This document shows positions 9,277 through 16,508 of a stretch of DNA of 64,000 nucleotides, in pieces (position 1 is the first letter of the stretch; each line of letters opens with the position of its first letter). The position numbers and the translations under genes were made by a program. The DNA lies in the NCBI GenBank assembly GCA_027627685.1, contig CP091241.1:496001-560000 (forward strand), read 5' to 3'. This stretch comes from Hyphomonadaceae bacterium ML37. GTDB lineage: Bacteria; Pseudomonadota; Alphaproteobacteria; Caulobacterales; Maricaulaceae. Below the pieces are notes generated by a model, which saw only the letters and a list, made by a program, of their open reading frames with translations, had not been told where the DNA came from and searched no databases.

Positions 9277-9896
9277 TCGGCCAGCTATACGAGACCCATG
9301 TCCTGCCCCATCTGATCGGCTGCGCCTGCGGCGCGCCGCAGATAATGAAGCAGCGATCACGCCTGATCCCGCAGGCCAGGGGCCGGGTGCTGGAGGTCGG
9401 GTTCGGGACCGGGACCAATCTGTCCTTCTATGATCCGGCGGCCATCACCGAACTTGTCGCGCTGGAGCCCTCTGAGGGCATGCGCCGCAAGGCCGCGCCG
9501 GCCATTGCCGGCTTTCCGGTCCCGGTGACCTGGCTGGCCGAGGGCGCCGAGACCGCCGCGCTGGAGCCCGCAAGCTTTGACACCATCGTGCTCACCTATA
9601 CGGCCTGCACCATTCCGGACCCCGACCGGGCGCTGGCCGCCCTGCGCCGGGCGCTGAAACCCGGCGGCCAGCTTTTGTTCAGCGAGCATGGCTTGGCGCC
9701 GGATGAAGGCGTCGCCCGCTGGCAGCGCCGCATCGAACCGGTCTGGAAGCCGCTGGCCGGCGGCTGTCACCTGACCCGTGATCCCGCCGCGATGATCACC
9801 CGCGCCGGGTTTAACATCACCCGGATCGAGGCGGGCTATCTGCCCAAGACGCCAAAGATCGCGGGATACAATACGGCGGGGTATGCGGTGGGGTGA
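9273..9896 (+). CDS. Class I SAM-dependent methyltransferase
   Basis: 207 residues with the SAM-binding glycine motif EVGFGTGTNLSFY (about 35-47), the acidic motif LEPSEGM, motif II FDTIVLTYTACTI and the post-motif LRRALKPGGQLLFSEHG. Resembles small-molecule or phospholipid methyltransferases of the UbiE / PmtA type. Substrate unknown. Translationally coupled to the esterase upstream. trpF starts 50 bases further on. Confidence 0.85.
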   Translation: MIGQLYETHVLPHLIGCACGAPQIMKQRSRLIPQARGRVLEVGFGTGTNLSFYDPAAITELVALEPSEGMRRKAAPAIAGFPVPVTWLAEGAETAALEPASFDTIVLTYTACTIPDPDRALAALRRALKPGGQLLFSEHGLAPDEGVARWQRRIEPVWKPLAGGCHLTRDPAAMITRAGFNITRIEAGYLPKTPKIAGYNTAGYAVG

Positions 9897-9945
9897 GGCG
9901 CCATCCGCTTCCTCATCCCTTGAGCCCGGCCTATATCCCGAGCCC

Positions 9946-10599
9946 ATGAGCACGATCGTCAAAATCTGCGGCCTCAATGACGCCGCCGCCGTGGACGCCG
10001 CTGTGGCGGCGGGGGCGGCGTATCTGGGCTTCATCATATTCCCGCGATCTCCACGCGCGCTGACGCCGGCCGCCGCCGGGGCGCTGGCGGCGCGAAAAGG
10101 ACCGGCGCGATCGGTCGCGGTGCTGGTGGACCCCGATGATGCGCTGCTGGGCGAGGTGCTGGTGCGCATGAAGCCCGACATCATCCAGCTGCATGGCGAT
10201 GAAAGCCCGGCGCGCTGCCAGGATGTGCGGTCTTATGTGGGCGAGGGCGTGTGGAAGGCGCTGGGCGTGTCGGATCGCGCCGATCTGGACCGGGCGGCGC
10301 GCTGGCGCGGGGCGGTGGACGGGTTCGTGTTCGACGCCAAACCGCCCGCCGGCGCCGACCGGCCCGGCGGGCTGGGAATCGGTTGGGATTACGCTCTCCT
10401 GAACGGGTTTGACGCCGGCGCGCCCTGGCTGCTGGCCGGGGGACTGACCGTGGACAGCGTGGCGGACGCCATCCGGCAGAGCGGCGCGCGCGGCGTCGAC
10501 GTGGTGTCCGGCGTGGAATCAGCGCCCGGCGTCAAGGATATTGCGAAGATCGAAGCCTTTATCGCTGCAGCGCGATCTGCGCGCCCGCTTGCGCCGTGA
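9946..10599 (+). CDS. trpF: Phosphoribosylanthranilate isomerase
   Basis: 217-residue TIM barrel catalysing the third step of tryptophan synthesis from chorismate, the Amadori rearrangement of phosphoribosylanthranilate. The N-terminal KICGLN carries the catalytic Cys (residue 8). [10 protein letters not shown] and the C-terminal phosphate-binding region [16 protein letters not shown] are characteristic. The ATG at 9946 gives the standard N-terminus. It lies 49 bases ahead of trpB, as is usual in alphaproteobacteria. Confidence 0.96.
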   Translation: MSTIVKICGLNDAAAVDAAVAAGAAYLGFIIFPRSPRALTPAAAGALAARKGPARSVAVLVDPDDALLGEVLVRMKPDIIQLHGDESPARCQDVRSYVGEGVWKALGVSDRADLDRAARWRGAVDGFVFDAKPPAGADRPGGLGIGWDYALLNGFDAGAPWLLAGGLTVDSVADAIRQSGARGVDVVSGVESAPGVKDIAKIEAFIAAARSARPLAP

Positions 10600-10648
10600 G
10601 CCGCAAGCGGCTTGTCTCTCACCCCGCCTCAACTCTCAGGACCGTCCC

Positions 10649-11860
10649 ATGACCAAGCCCAACGCCTTCTCCCAGTATCCCGACGCGGCCGGGCGCTTTG
10701 GCGCCTATGGCGGACGCTATGTGGCCGAGACGCTGATGCCCAACATCCTGGCGCTGGAGGCGGCCTATGCTCAGTACAAGGATGATCCGGACTTCGTCGC
10801 CGAGTTTGACCTGTTCAGCCGCGATTTCGTGGGCCGGCCAAGCCCGCTCTATTTCGCCGAGCGCCTGACCGAGGCCTTTGGCGGGGCGCAGATCTGGTTC
10901 AAGCGCGACGAGCTCAATCATACCGGCGCGCACAAGATCAATAACTGCCTGGGTCAGGTCCTGCTGGCCAAACGCATGGGCAAGACGCGCATCATCGCCG
11001 AGACCGGGGCGGGCCAGCATGGCGTCGCCACGGCCACGGTGGCGGCGCGGTTCGGCATTCCGTGCGAGGTGTTCATGGGCGCCACGGACGTGGAGCGCCA
11101 GAAACCCAATGTGTTCCGCATGAAGCTCCTGGGCGCCAAGGTCCACGCCGTCACCTCCGGGCGGGGCACGCTGAAAGACGCCATGAACGAAGCGTTGCGC
11201 GACTGGGTCACCCATCCCGACGAGACCTTCTATGTGATCGGCACGGTGGCGGGGCCGCATCCCTACCCGATGATGGTGCGTGATTTTCAGTCCGTGATCG
11301 GAAGAGAGGCGCGCGAGCAAATGCTCGAACGTCTGGGCCGCCTGCCCGACGCCGCCGTGGCGTGCATTGGCGGCGGGTCCAACGCCATGGGGCTGTTTTA
11401 TCCCTTCCTGGAAGACGAAAGCGTGCGCCTGATCGGCGTGGAGGCGGCGGGCAAGGGCCTCGACACGCCCGACCACGCCGCCAGCCTGAATGGGGGCAAG
11501 CCGGGCATTCTGCACGGCAACCGGACTTATCTCCTGCAGGACGCCGATGGTCAGATCACGGAAGGTCACTCCATTTCCGCCGGTCTCGACTATCCCGGCA
11601 TCGGGCCGGAGCACGCCTTCCTGCACGATATGGGACGGGCCGAGTACCGGTCCGCCACTGACGCCGAGGCGCTGGAAATGTTCCAGATGTGCGCCCAGCT
11701 CGAAGGCATTATCCCGGCGCTGGAGCCCGCCCACGCCCTGGCGCGCACCCGCGATCTCGCCCGGGAACTGGGCAAGGACGCCGTCATCCTGATGAATATG
11801 TGCGGCCGCGGCGACAAGGACGTGTTCAGTGTGGCCGGCGCGCTGGGGGTGGAGCTGTAG
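10649..11860 (+). CDS. trpB: Tryptophan synthase beta chain
   Basis: 403 residues, the usual TrpB1 length. It joins indole to serine using PLP. The PLP lysine is in [10 protein letters not shown] (Lys 96); the phosphate is held by GGGSNAMG; the ETGAGQHG motif and the C-terminal NMCGRGDKD are present. The expected partner trpA is not downstream: an unrelated gene starts four bases after the stop. TrpB needs TrpA for efficient indole supply, so trpA must be elsewhere or have been lost. Confidence 0.97.
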   Translation: MTKPNAFSQYPDAAGRFGAYGGRYVAETLMPNILALEAAYAQYKDDPDFVAEFDLFSRDFVGRPSPLYFAERLTEAFGGAQIWFKRDELNHTGAHKINNCLGQVLLAKRMGKTRIIAETGAGQHGVATATVAARFGIPCEVFMGATDVERQKPNVFRMKLLGAKVHAVTSGRGTLKDAMNEALRDWVTHPDETFYVIGTVAGPHPYPMMVRDFQSVIGREAREQMLERLGRLPDAAVACIGGGSNAMGLFYPFLEDESVRLIGVEAAGKGLDTPDHAASLNGGKPGILHGNRTYLLQDADGQITEGHSISAGLDYPGIGPEHAFLHDMGRAEYRSATDAEALEMFQMCAQLEGIIPALEPAHALARTRDLARELGKDAVILMNMCGRGDKDVFSVAGALGVEL

Positions 11861-11863
11861 GGG

Positions 11864-12313
11864 ATGCCTGCATCTGATTTGAGTGTGAACCCGACAAGCC
11901 AGACGTCGTTTGAGTGCAGCAACTGCCGCACGACGACGCGGCGCTTCTGGGGGGAGATAGTCGAGAACGCCCAGACTCAAGCAGTCTATTACGTGACCTG
12001 GTGCAAGCAGAGCAGTGAGCATTATCCTCGCTTCGATCTGCTCATCGGGTCTTGGGGCGACAACACGTCCGCAGATGATCGCCATCTTGTGGCCGTCGAA
12101 TTCCGAGTGGTGGCTGGCGAGCCTTCCTTCATGGTCATCGACGCTCAGATTGATCGCTATAGGCCGCTTGCCTCGATGGCCTTGCGCCGGTCCGACGTCA
12201 TCGGCACGCCGGACCAGTCACGGGTTTTCGACATGGTCGACGCCATCTGGTTTGGCGACTGGCTTATTGAGGAAATGCACTCGGATACGGCGAAGGCCGC
12301 GCGCAATTCGTAG
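11864..12313 (+). CDS. Hypothetical protein downstream of trpB
   Basis: 149 residues with no family I recognise. The N-terminus has a CSNC pair and one more Cys (WCKQ), and the middle is beta-rich (LVAVEFRVVAGEPSFMVIDAQ) with several Trp. The ATG lies just after the trpB stop in the place normally held by trpA. Base composition looks less GC-rich than neighbouring genes, by eye. Together with brnTA it may be an acquired patch. Confidence 0.6.
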   Translation: MPASDLSVNPTSQTSFECSNCRTTTRRFWGEIVENAQTQAVYYVTWCKQSSEHYPRFDLLIGSWGDNTSADDRHLVAVEFRVVAGEPSFMVIDAQIDRYRPLASMALRRSDVIGTPDQSRVFDMVDAIWFGDWLIEEMHSDTAKAARNS

Positions 12314-12386
12314 GCAAGCGATCATCCGCGCCTGACGCGAGACAATGCCTCGAACTTCATGGCCATTTAAATCTCTCAGGCCCGAG

Positions 12387-12438
12387 GCGCGAAATCCGGT
12401 TGGCGGATTCGCGCAGAGGGCGTAGATGTGCGCCTCTG
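12387..12438. other. Two adjacent hairpins upstream of brnT
   Basis: First dyad: GCGCGAAATCCG (12387-12398) with CGGATTCGCGC (12404-12414), one base bulged. Second: CAGAGG (12414-12419) with CCTCTG (12433-12438). They lie in the 140-base gap between the unknown gene and brnT and may end upstream transcription or be a small repeat element. Confidence 0.45.
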
Positions 12439-12458
12439 AAGCGAGCGGGGACGCTTGT

Positions 12459-12482
12459 TTGTAACGACAATTGTAGCTACAA
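12459..12482. promoter_or_regulatory. Tandem palindromes, candidate BrnA operator
   Basis: Two abutting dyads of the form TTGT-N4-ACAA: TTGTAACGACAA (12459-12470) and TTGTAGCTACAA (12471-12482). The second sits inside the 14-bp perfect palindrome ATTGTAGCTACAAT, and its last base is the A of the brnT ATG. BrnA antitoxins are known DNA-binding autoregulators, so this is the natural operator candidate. Confidence 0.6.
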
Positions 12483-12769
12483 TGCAGTTTGAATGGGATG
12501 AGGCCAAGGACCGCGCCAACCGCACCAAGCACGGCATCGGGTTTGACGAGGCTGCCGAATTGTTCTTCGGCGACTATGTCTTGATCCCGGCCCGCGCAGG
12601 TGCCGGTGGGGAAGAGCGATGGATAGCCGTCGGTCCTCTTAGCGGGCGTCCGGTGATCGCCGTTGTGCACACGGACCGCTCGGGCCGCATCCGCATCATC
12701 TCGGCGCGGCCTGCGCGTCGAGAGGAAAGGAGACGCTTTCATGGGACGTATCGTGCGGGTGAATCTTGA
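12482..12769 (+). CDS. brnT: BrnT family toxin of a type II toxin-antitoxin system
   Basis: About 95 residues with the BrnT signature: FEWDEAKDRANRTKHGI at the N-terminus and RIRIISARPARREERRRF at the C-terminus. BrnT is a RelE-fold ribonuclease that stops translation and is neutralised by BrnA. The ATG at 12482 gives the normal N-terminus but has no clear ribosome site. A TTG at 12455, preceded by GCGGGG, would add nine residues; I cannot settle which is used. The end overlaps brnA by 29 bp, the classical toxin-first order. Confidence 0.9.
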   Translation: MQFEWDEAKDRANRTKHGIGFDEAAELFFGDYVLIPARAGAGGEERWIAVGPLSGRPVIAVVHTDRSGRIRIISARPARREERRRFHGTYRAGES

Positions 12770-13034
12770 AGACCTGCCGCCCATCTCCGAGGAGCGCCTG
12801 CGCGAGATCGAGGCGATCCCCGACGAGGACATCGACTTTTCCGATATTCCGGAACTCACCGAAGAAGACTTCGCGCAAGCCGTCTGGCATCCCGGCTATG
12901 GCAAGAAGCAGGTGACGGTGCGGCTGGACCGGGACGTGCTGCACTTCTTCAAGCAGGGCGGACGCGGCTATCAGACCCGCATGAATGCGGTGCTGCGCGC
13001 CTATATGGAGGCCGTGAAAAAGGCTTCGGCCTGA
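12741..13034 (+). CDS. brnA: BrnA family antitoxin
   Basis: 97 residues. The C-terminal half matches BrnA antitoxins: KKQVTVRLDRDVLHFFKQGG then QTRMNAVLRAYMEA, a ribbon-helix-helix DNA-binding and dimerisation region. The N-terminal half (DLPPISEERLREIEAIPDED) is the acidic part expected to wrap the toxin. A good ribosome site (GGAG) precedes the ATG at 12741, which lies inside the end of brnT. It should neutralise BrnT and repress the operon through the TTGT-N4-ACAA palindromes. Confidence 0.92.
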   Translation: MGRIVRVNLEDLPPISEERLREIEAIPDEDIDFSDIPELTEEDFAQAVWHPGYGKKQVTVRLDRDVLHFFKQGGRGYQTRMNAVLRAYMEAVKKASA

Positions 13035-13065
13035 CCGCTTGCGGAAAAAAGCACGCCAGACAGCA

Positions 13066-13096
13066 AACGGGCCGGACGCGTTGCGCCCGGCCCGTT
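13066..13096. terminator. Hairpin terminator between brnA and the convergent lipoprotein gene
   Basis: Stem ACGGGCCGG (13067-13075) with CCGGCCCGT (13087-13095), extended by an A-T pair, with an 11-base loop. It lies between two converging genes and can serve both strands; T-runs are weak on either side. Confidence 0.7.
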
Positions 13097-13123
13097 GCTT
13101 TGGTCAAGTCTGGATGAAGCCGA

Positions 13124-13699
13124 TCAGTTCTCTTCGGCGTCCGGCGCGGTGTCGCGCACTTCGAACACCTGGTTCACGGTCTGGCCGTTTTCAAACACCA
13201 GTTCGATCAGCACCTCGCCCGTGGCGAGCACGTCACGGTCAATTTCGAACAACATCATATGATCGCCGCCCGGCGCCAGCGAGATCGAGCCACCCGACGG
13301 CACGTCGAGGCCCTCGACGCGGCGCATGCGCATGACGTCGTCTTCCATCGCCATGGTGTGCAGTTCCACGCGTCCGGCGGCATTGGTGCGCGCATCAACC
13401 AGACGGCCTTCGGCATTGCCAGCGGTCACCGTCATGAAGGCGGCGGTCACGTCACGGCCCGGCGGGGGATTGCGGATCCAGGCGCCGACAACCGTGTAGG
13501 CGGTCGGTTCGGACGCCGCGGCGGGCTCCTGCGCGGCCGGGGTCTGGTCCATGGATTCCTGGACACTGGCATCAGAGGCGACGTCCTGAGTGGACGGGCT
13601 TGTTGCGTCGGCGTCGTCATAGGAGGCGGGGGCGGCGGGGTCATTGCAGGCTGCGAGCGCGAGCGCGGAGGCGGCGGCGAGCCAGATTGTGTGACGCAT
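13124..13699 (-). CDS. Copper chaperone PCu(A)C family lipoprotein
   Basis: 191 residues. The signal peptide ends in a lipobox (ALALAAC, Cys 18), so it is probably a membrane-anchored periplasmic lipoprotein. A low-complexity Ala/Thr/Ser/Asp linker follows, then a PCu(A)C domain from about residue 70. Copper-binding motif: ELHTMAMEDDVMRMR followed by GGDHMMLF, fitting the family's H/M pattern. These proteins deliver Cu(I) to the CuA site of cytochrome c oxidase. The ATG at 13699 has AAGGA upstream; a TTG at 13723 is less likely. Confidence 0.9.
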   Translation of the reverse strand: MRHTIWLAAASALALAACNDPAAPASYDDADATSPSTQDVASDASVQESMDQTPAAQEPAAASEPTAYTVVGAWIRNPPPGRDVTAAFMTVTAGNAEGRLVDARTNAAGRVELHTMAMEDDVMRMRRVEGLDVPSGGSISLAPGGDHMMLFEIDRDVLATGEVLIELVFENGQTVNQVFEVRDTAPDAEEN

Positions 13700-13800
13700 G
13701 GGGAGGGGTCCTTGTCTTGCCAACCGGCGCAGACAGACCCGCGCCGGACGGAGATGTTATGTGGGGATGACAAACCTGTAATGCAAGCGCGCGGCGTGTA

Positions 13801-14844
13801 TCAGGCTTTCCAGTAGCCGACCCGGTCACGCACTTCAGCGATCACCGGTTCGGCGGCGGCGCGGGCGCGCTCGGCCCCGCGTATCAGGATACGGTCAATC
13901 TCTGCCGGGTCCGCGATCAGGCGGGCGTATTCATCCGCGATAGGCGCGATGAACTGCACCGCGATGTCGGCGAGCTTCGGCTTGAAGGCGCCGAAGCCCT
14001 GACCAGCATGATCGTTCAGCACAGCCTGCGCACTGATCCCGGTCAGCGCCGCGTAGAGACCCACCAGATTGCGCGCCTCGGGCCGGGCGTCGAGCTCGGC
14101 TGTGGTGGCGGGCAGGGGCTCGGCGTCGGTCTTGGCCTTCTTGATCTTGCGCGCGATCGCATCGGCGTCGTCGTGCAGATTGATGCGCGAATTGTCGCTG
14201 GGATCGGATTTGGACATCTTTGCCGTGCCGTCTTTCAGCGACATGATGCGCGCGCCCGCGCCAGACGGCGGGATCACCGGTTCGGGCAGGGGCAGCACGG
14301 CCTCACCGCCGCCAAAGTCGCGGTTGAAGCGGGCGGCGATGTCGCGCGACAGCTCCAGATGCTGTTTCTGGTCCTCGCCCACGGGCACGTGGGTCGCCTT
14401 GTAGATCAGGATGTCAGCCGCCTGCAGCACGGGATAGGTGAACAGGCCGACGCTGGCGCGCTCGGCGTCCTTGCCGGCCTTGTCCTTGAACTGGGTCATG
14501 CGCTCCAGCCAGCCCAAACGCGCCACGCACTGGAAAATCCAGGCGAGCTCGGCATGGGCAGGGACTGCCGACTGGGCGAACACCGCGCTGCGGTTCGGGT
14601 CCACCCCGGCGGCGATATAGGCGGCTGCGGCGCTGCGCACGCGGCCCGGCAGTTCGGCCGGGTCATGGGCCACGGTGATAGCGTGCATGTCCACCACGCA
14701 GTAGAAGCAGTCGGCCTTGCCTTCCTGCAGGCGCACCCAGTGTTTGAGCGCGCCCAGATAATTGCCGATATGCAGCCCGCCTGTGGGCTGCATGCCCGAC
14801 AGGATGCGTTCAGGGCCGGAATAGACGGGCAGGGCGTCGCTCAT
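13801..14844 (-). CDS. trpS: Tryptophanyl-tRNA synthetase
   Basis: 347-residue class I aminoacyl-tRNA synthetase. The HIGH-type motif is GLHIGNY (residues 25-28 HIGN) and the KMSKS loop is exact (209-213). [15 protein letters not shown] and [15 protein letters not shown] are typical of bacterial TrpRS. It attaches tryptophan to tRNA-Trp. The ATG at 14844 gives the expected N-terminus. Downstream of murJ on the same strand, probably part of the glnD-murJ-trpS transcript. Confidence 0.97.
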   Translation of the reverse strand: MSDALPVYSGPERILSGMQPTGGLHIGNYLGALKHWVRLQEGKADCFYCVVDMHAITVAHDPAELPGRVRSAAAAYIAAGVDPNRSAVFAQSAVPAHAELAWIFQCVARLGWLERMTQFKDKAGKDAERASVGLFTYPVLQAADILIYKATHVPVGEDQKQHLELSRDIAARFNRDFGGGEAVLPLPEPVIPPSGAGARIMSLKDGTAKMSKSDPSDNSRINLHDDADAIARKIKKAKTDAEPLPATTAELDARPEARNLVGLYAALTGISAQAVLNDHAGQGFGAFKPKLADIAVQFIAPIADEYARLIADPAEIDRILIRGAERARAAAEPVIAEVRDRVGYWKA

Positions 14845-14933
14845 GGGTGATCCATATCTGGTCAGTCGCGAAAGAACAGGGCGCGGTGATAGCCTCGCGC
14901 CTCGCAAGGCTCAAGCGTGAACGGCTTGCCGGG

Positions 14934-16508
14934 TCAGGACGCGTCCGGCTTGCGCCGCACCAGATCGCGCAGGTCTGAGGGCTTGAGCGCCCCGACGGCG
15001 AGCGCTGCTGCGCCATAGACGGCGGCGCCCAGCGCCACCACCGCGCCGAGCACGATCAGCTTGCCGGGATACTCGCCGAGGGCGGGGGCCAGCCCGGTGA
15101 TCCAGTCTGCGCCCGGTCCGGCCATGGCCCAGACCGCGGCGCCCATGACAGCCGCTGCGAGCACCTGTCGGGGCAGGCGGGCGATGAGGCGCGCGTCCAG
15201 CCGCCACAGCCCGCGCGTCAGCAGGGTGCGCGCCAGCAGCGCCACATTGATCCAGCCCGCCACGCTGGTGGCGATGGCCAGACCCAGAAAGCCCATGCCG
15301 CCGAAGAACAGCGTCACGGCCAGCAGAAAATTCACCGCCACCGAGACCAGCGCATAGCGCATGGGCGTGGCCGTGTCCTCGCGGGCGAAGAAGCCGGGGG
15401 TCAGCACCTTGATCAGGATGAAGGCCGGCAGGCCCGCGCCGTAGGCGATGAGGGCCAGCGCGGTGTTGGCGGTGTTCTCGGCGGTGAACGCGCCCCATTC
15501 GAACAATCCGCCGACCAGAAAATGCGGGATCACCAGAATGGCGGCCACGGCGGGCAGGGTGAGCGCCAGCGATATCTCGATAGAGCGGTTCAGGGTGTAC
15601 TGGCCGCCGGCCTCGTCCCCGGCGCGCAGGCGGCGGGCGAGGTTGGGCAAGAGCGCCAGGCCCATGGCGATGCCGATCACGCCCAGCGGCAGCTGGTAAA
15701 GCCGTTCGGCATAATTGAGATAGGAGCGGGCGCCCTCCTCCAGCATGGAGATCGAGGAGGTGACCAGCACATTGATCTGGGTGACGCCCGCCGCCACCGA
15801 GCCGGGCACGCCCAGCACGATCAGGCGCTTGACCCGCGGCGTCACGCGCGGCGCGCGCAGTGTGAGCTTTAGCCTGGCCCGGCGTGCCGCCAGCACCAGC
15901 AGCACGACCTGCATCACGCCTGACACGGTCACGCCGATGGCCAGCCAGACGGCCAGCGCTTCGCGGTCTGCGAACTCGAACAGCAGCACCCCGATGAGCA
16001 CGAGATTGAACAGCATGGGCGCGCCGGCGGCCGTGGCGAACCGGCCATGGGAATTGAGCCCGCCGCCGATCAGCGCGGTCACCGTCATGCACAGCAAATA
16101 GGGCATCATGATCTGCAACAGCAGAATGCCCAGTGCGAACAGGTCCGGATCATTCACCTGCCCTGGAAAGAAGGCGTAGCCGATCCATGGCGCCAGCAGC
16201 TGGATCGCCACCACCACCAGAAGCGTGACCGTGACGAGCACGCTCAGCGCCTCGCTGGCGAAGGCGTCGGCTTCGTCCTTGCCCTTGCCTTCCAGCTCGC
16301 GCGCATAGAGCGGCACGAAGGCGGCATTGAACGCGCCCTCGGCCAGCACGCGGCGGAAGGTGTTGGGGATCACCAGCGCCTGGAAAAACACGTCGGCCAC
16401 CGGCCCGGCGCCCAGGCGCCCGGCCATCAAGCTCTCGCGCATCAGGCCGAGGATTCGGCTGCCCAGCGTGAAGGCGCTCACCACGCCGAGATTGCGAAAC
16501 AGCCTCAC
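14934..16508 (-). CDS. murJ: Lipid II flippase MurJ
   Basis: 524 residues with about 14 membrane helices, of the MviN/MurJ group in the MOP exporter superfamily. It opens LFRNLGVVSAFTLGSRILG and has GAGPVADVFFQALVIPN and NAAFVPLYA. It flips lipid II across the inner membrane for peptidoglycan synthesis. Its start overlaps the stop of glnD by 4 bp, a gene pair kept in many alphaproteobacteria. Confidence 0.96.
   Translation of the reverse strand: MRLFRNLGVVSAFTLGSRILGLMRESLMAGRLGAGPVADVFFQALVIPNTFRRVLAEGAFNAAFVPLYARELEGKGKDEADAFASEALSVLVTVTLLVVVAIQLLAPWIGYAFFPGQVNDPDLFALGILLLQIMMPYLLCMTVTALIGGGLNSHGRFATAAGAPMLFNLVLIGVLLFEFADREALAVWLAIGVTVSGVMQVVLLVLAARRARLKLTLRAPRVTPRVKRLIVLGVPGSVAAGVTQINVLVTSSISMLEEGARSYLNYAERLYQLPLGVIGIAMGLALLPNLARRLRAGDEAGGQYTLNRSIEISLALTLPAVAAILVIPHFLVGGLFEWGAFTAENTANTALALIAYGAGLPAFILIKVLTPGFFAREDTATPMRYALVSVAVNFLLAVTLFFGGMGFLGLAIATSVAGWINVALLARTLLTRGLWRLDARLIARLPRQVLAAAVMGAAVWAMAGPGADWITGLAPALGEYPGKLIVLGAVVALGAAVYGAAALAVGALKPSDLRDLVRRKPDAS

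Noticed and set aside
9897-9945. Tryptophan leader peptide or attenuator before trpF
   Set aside because: The gap is under 50 bases with no run of Trp codons and no competing hairpins.
10619-12085. 488-codon open frame antisense to trpB
   Set aside because: trpB on the other strand is unmistakable, and GC-rich genes commonly leave long open antisense frames. No family resemblance or ribosome site.
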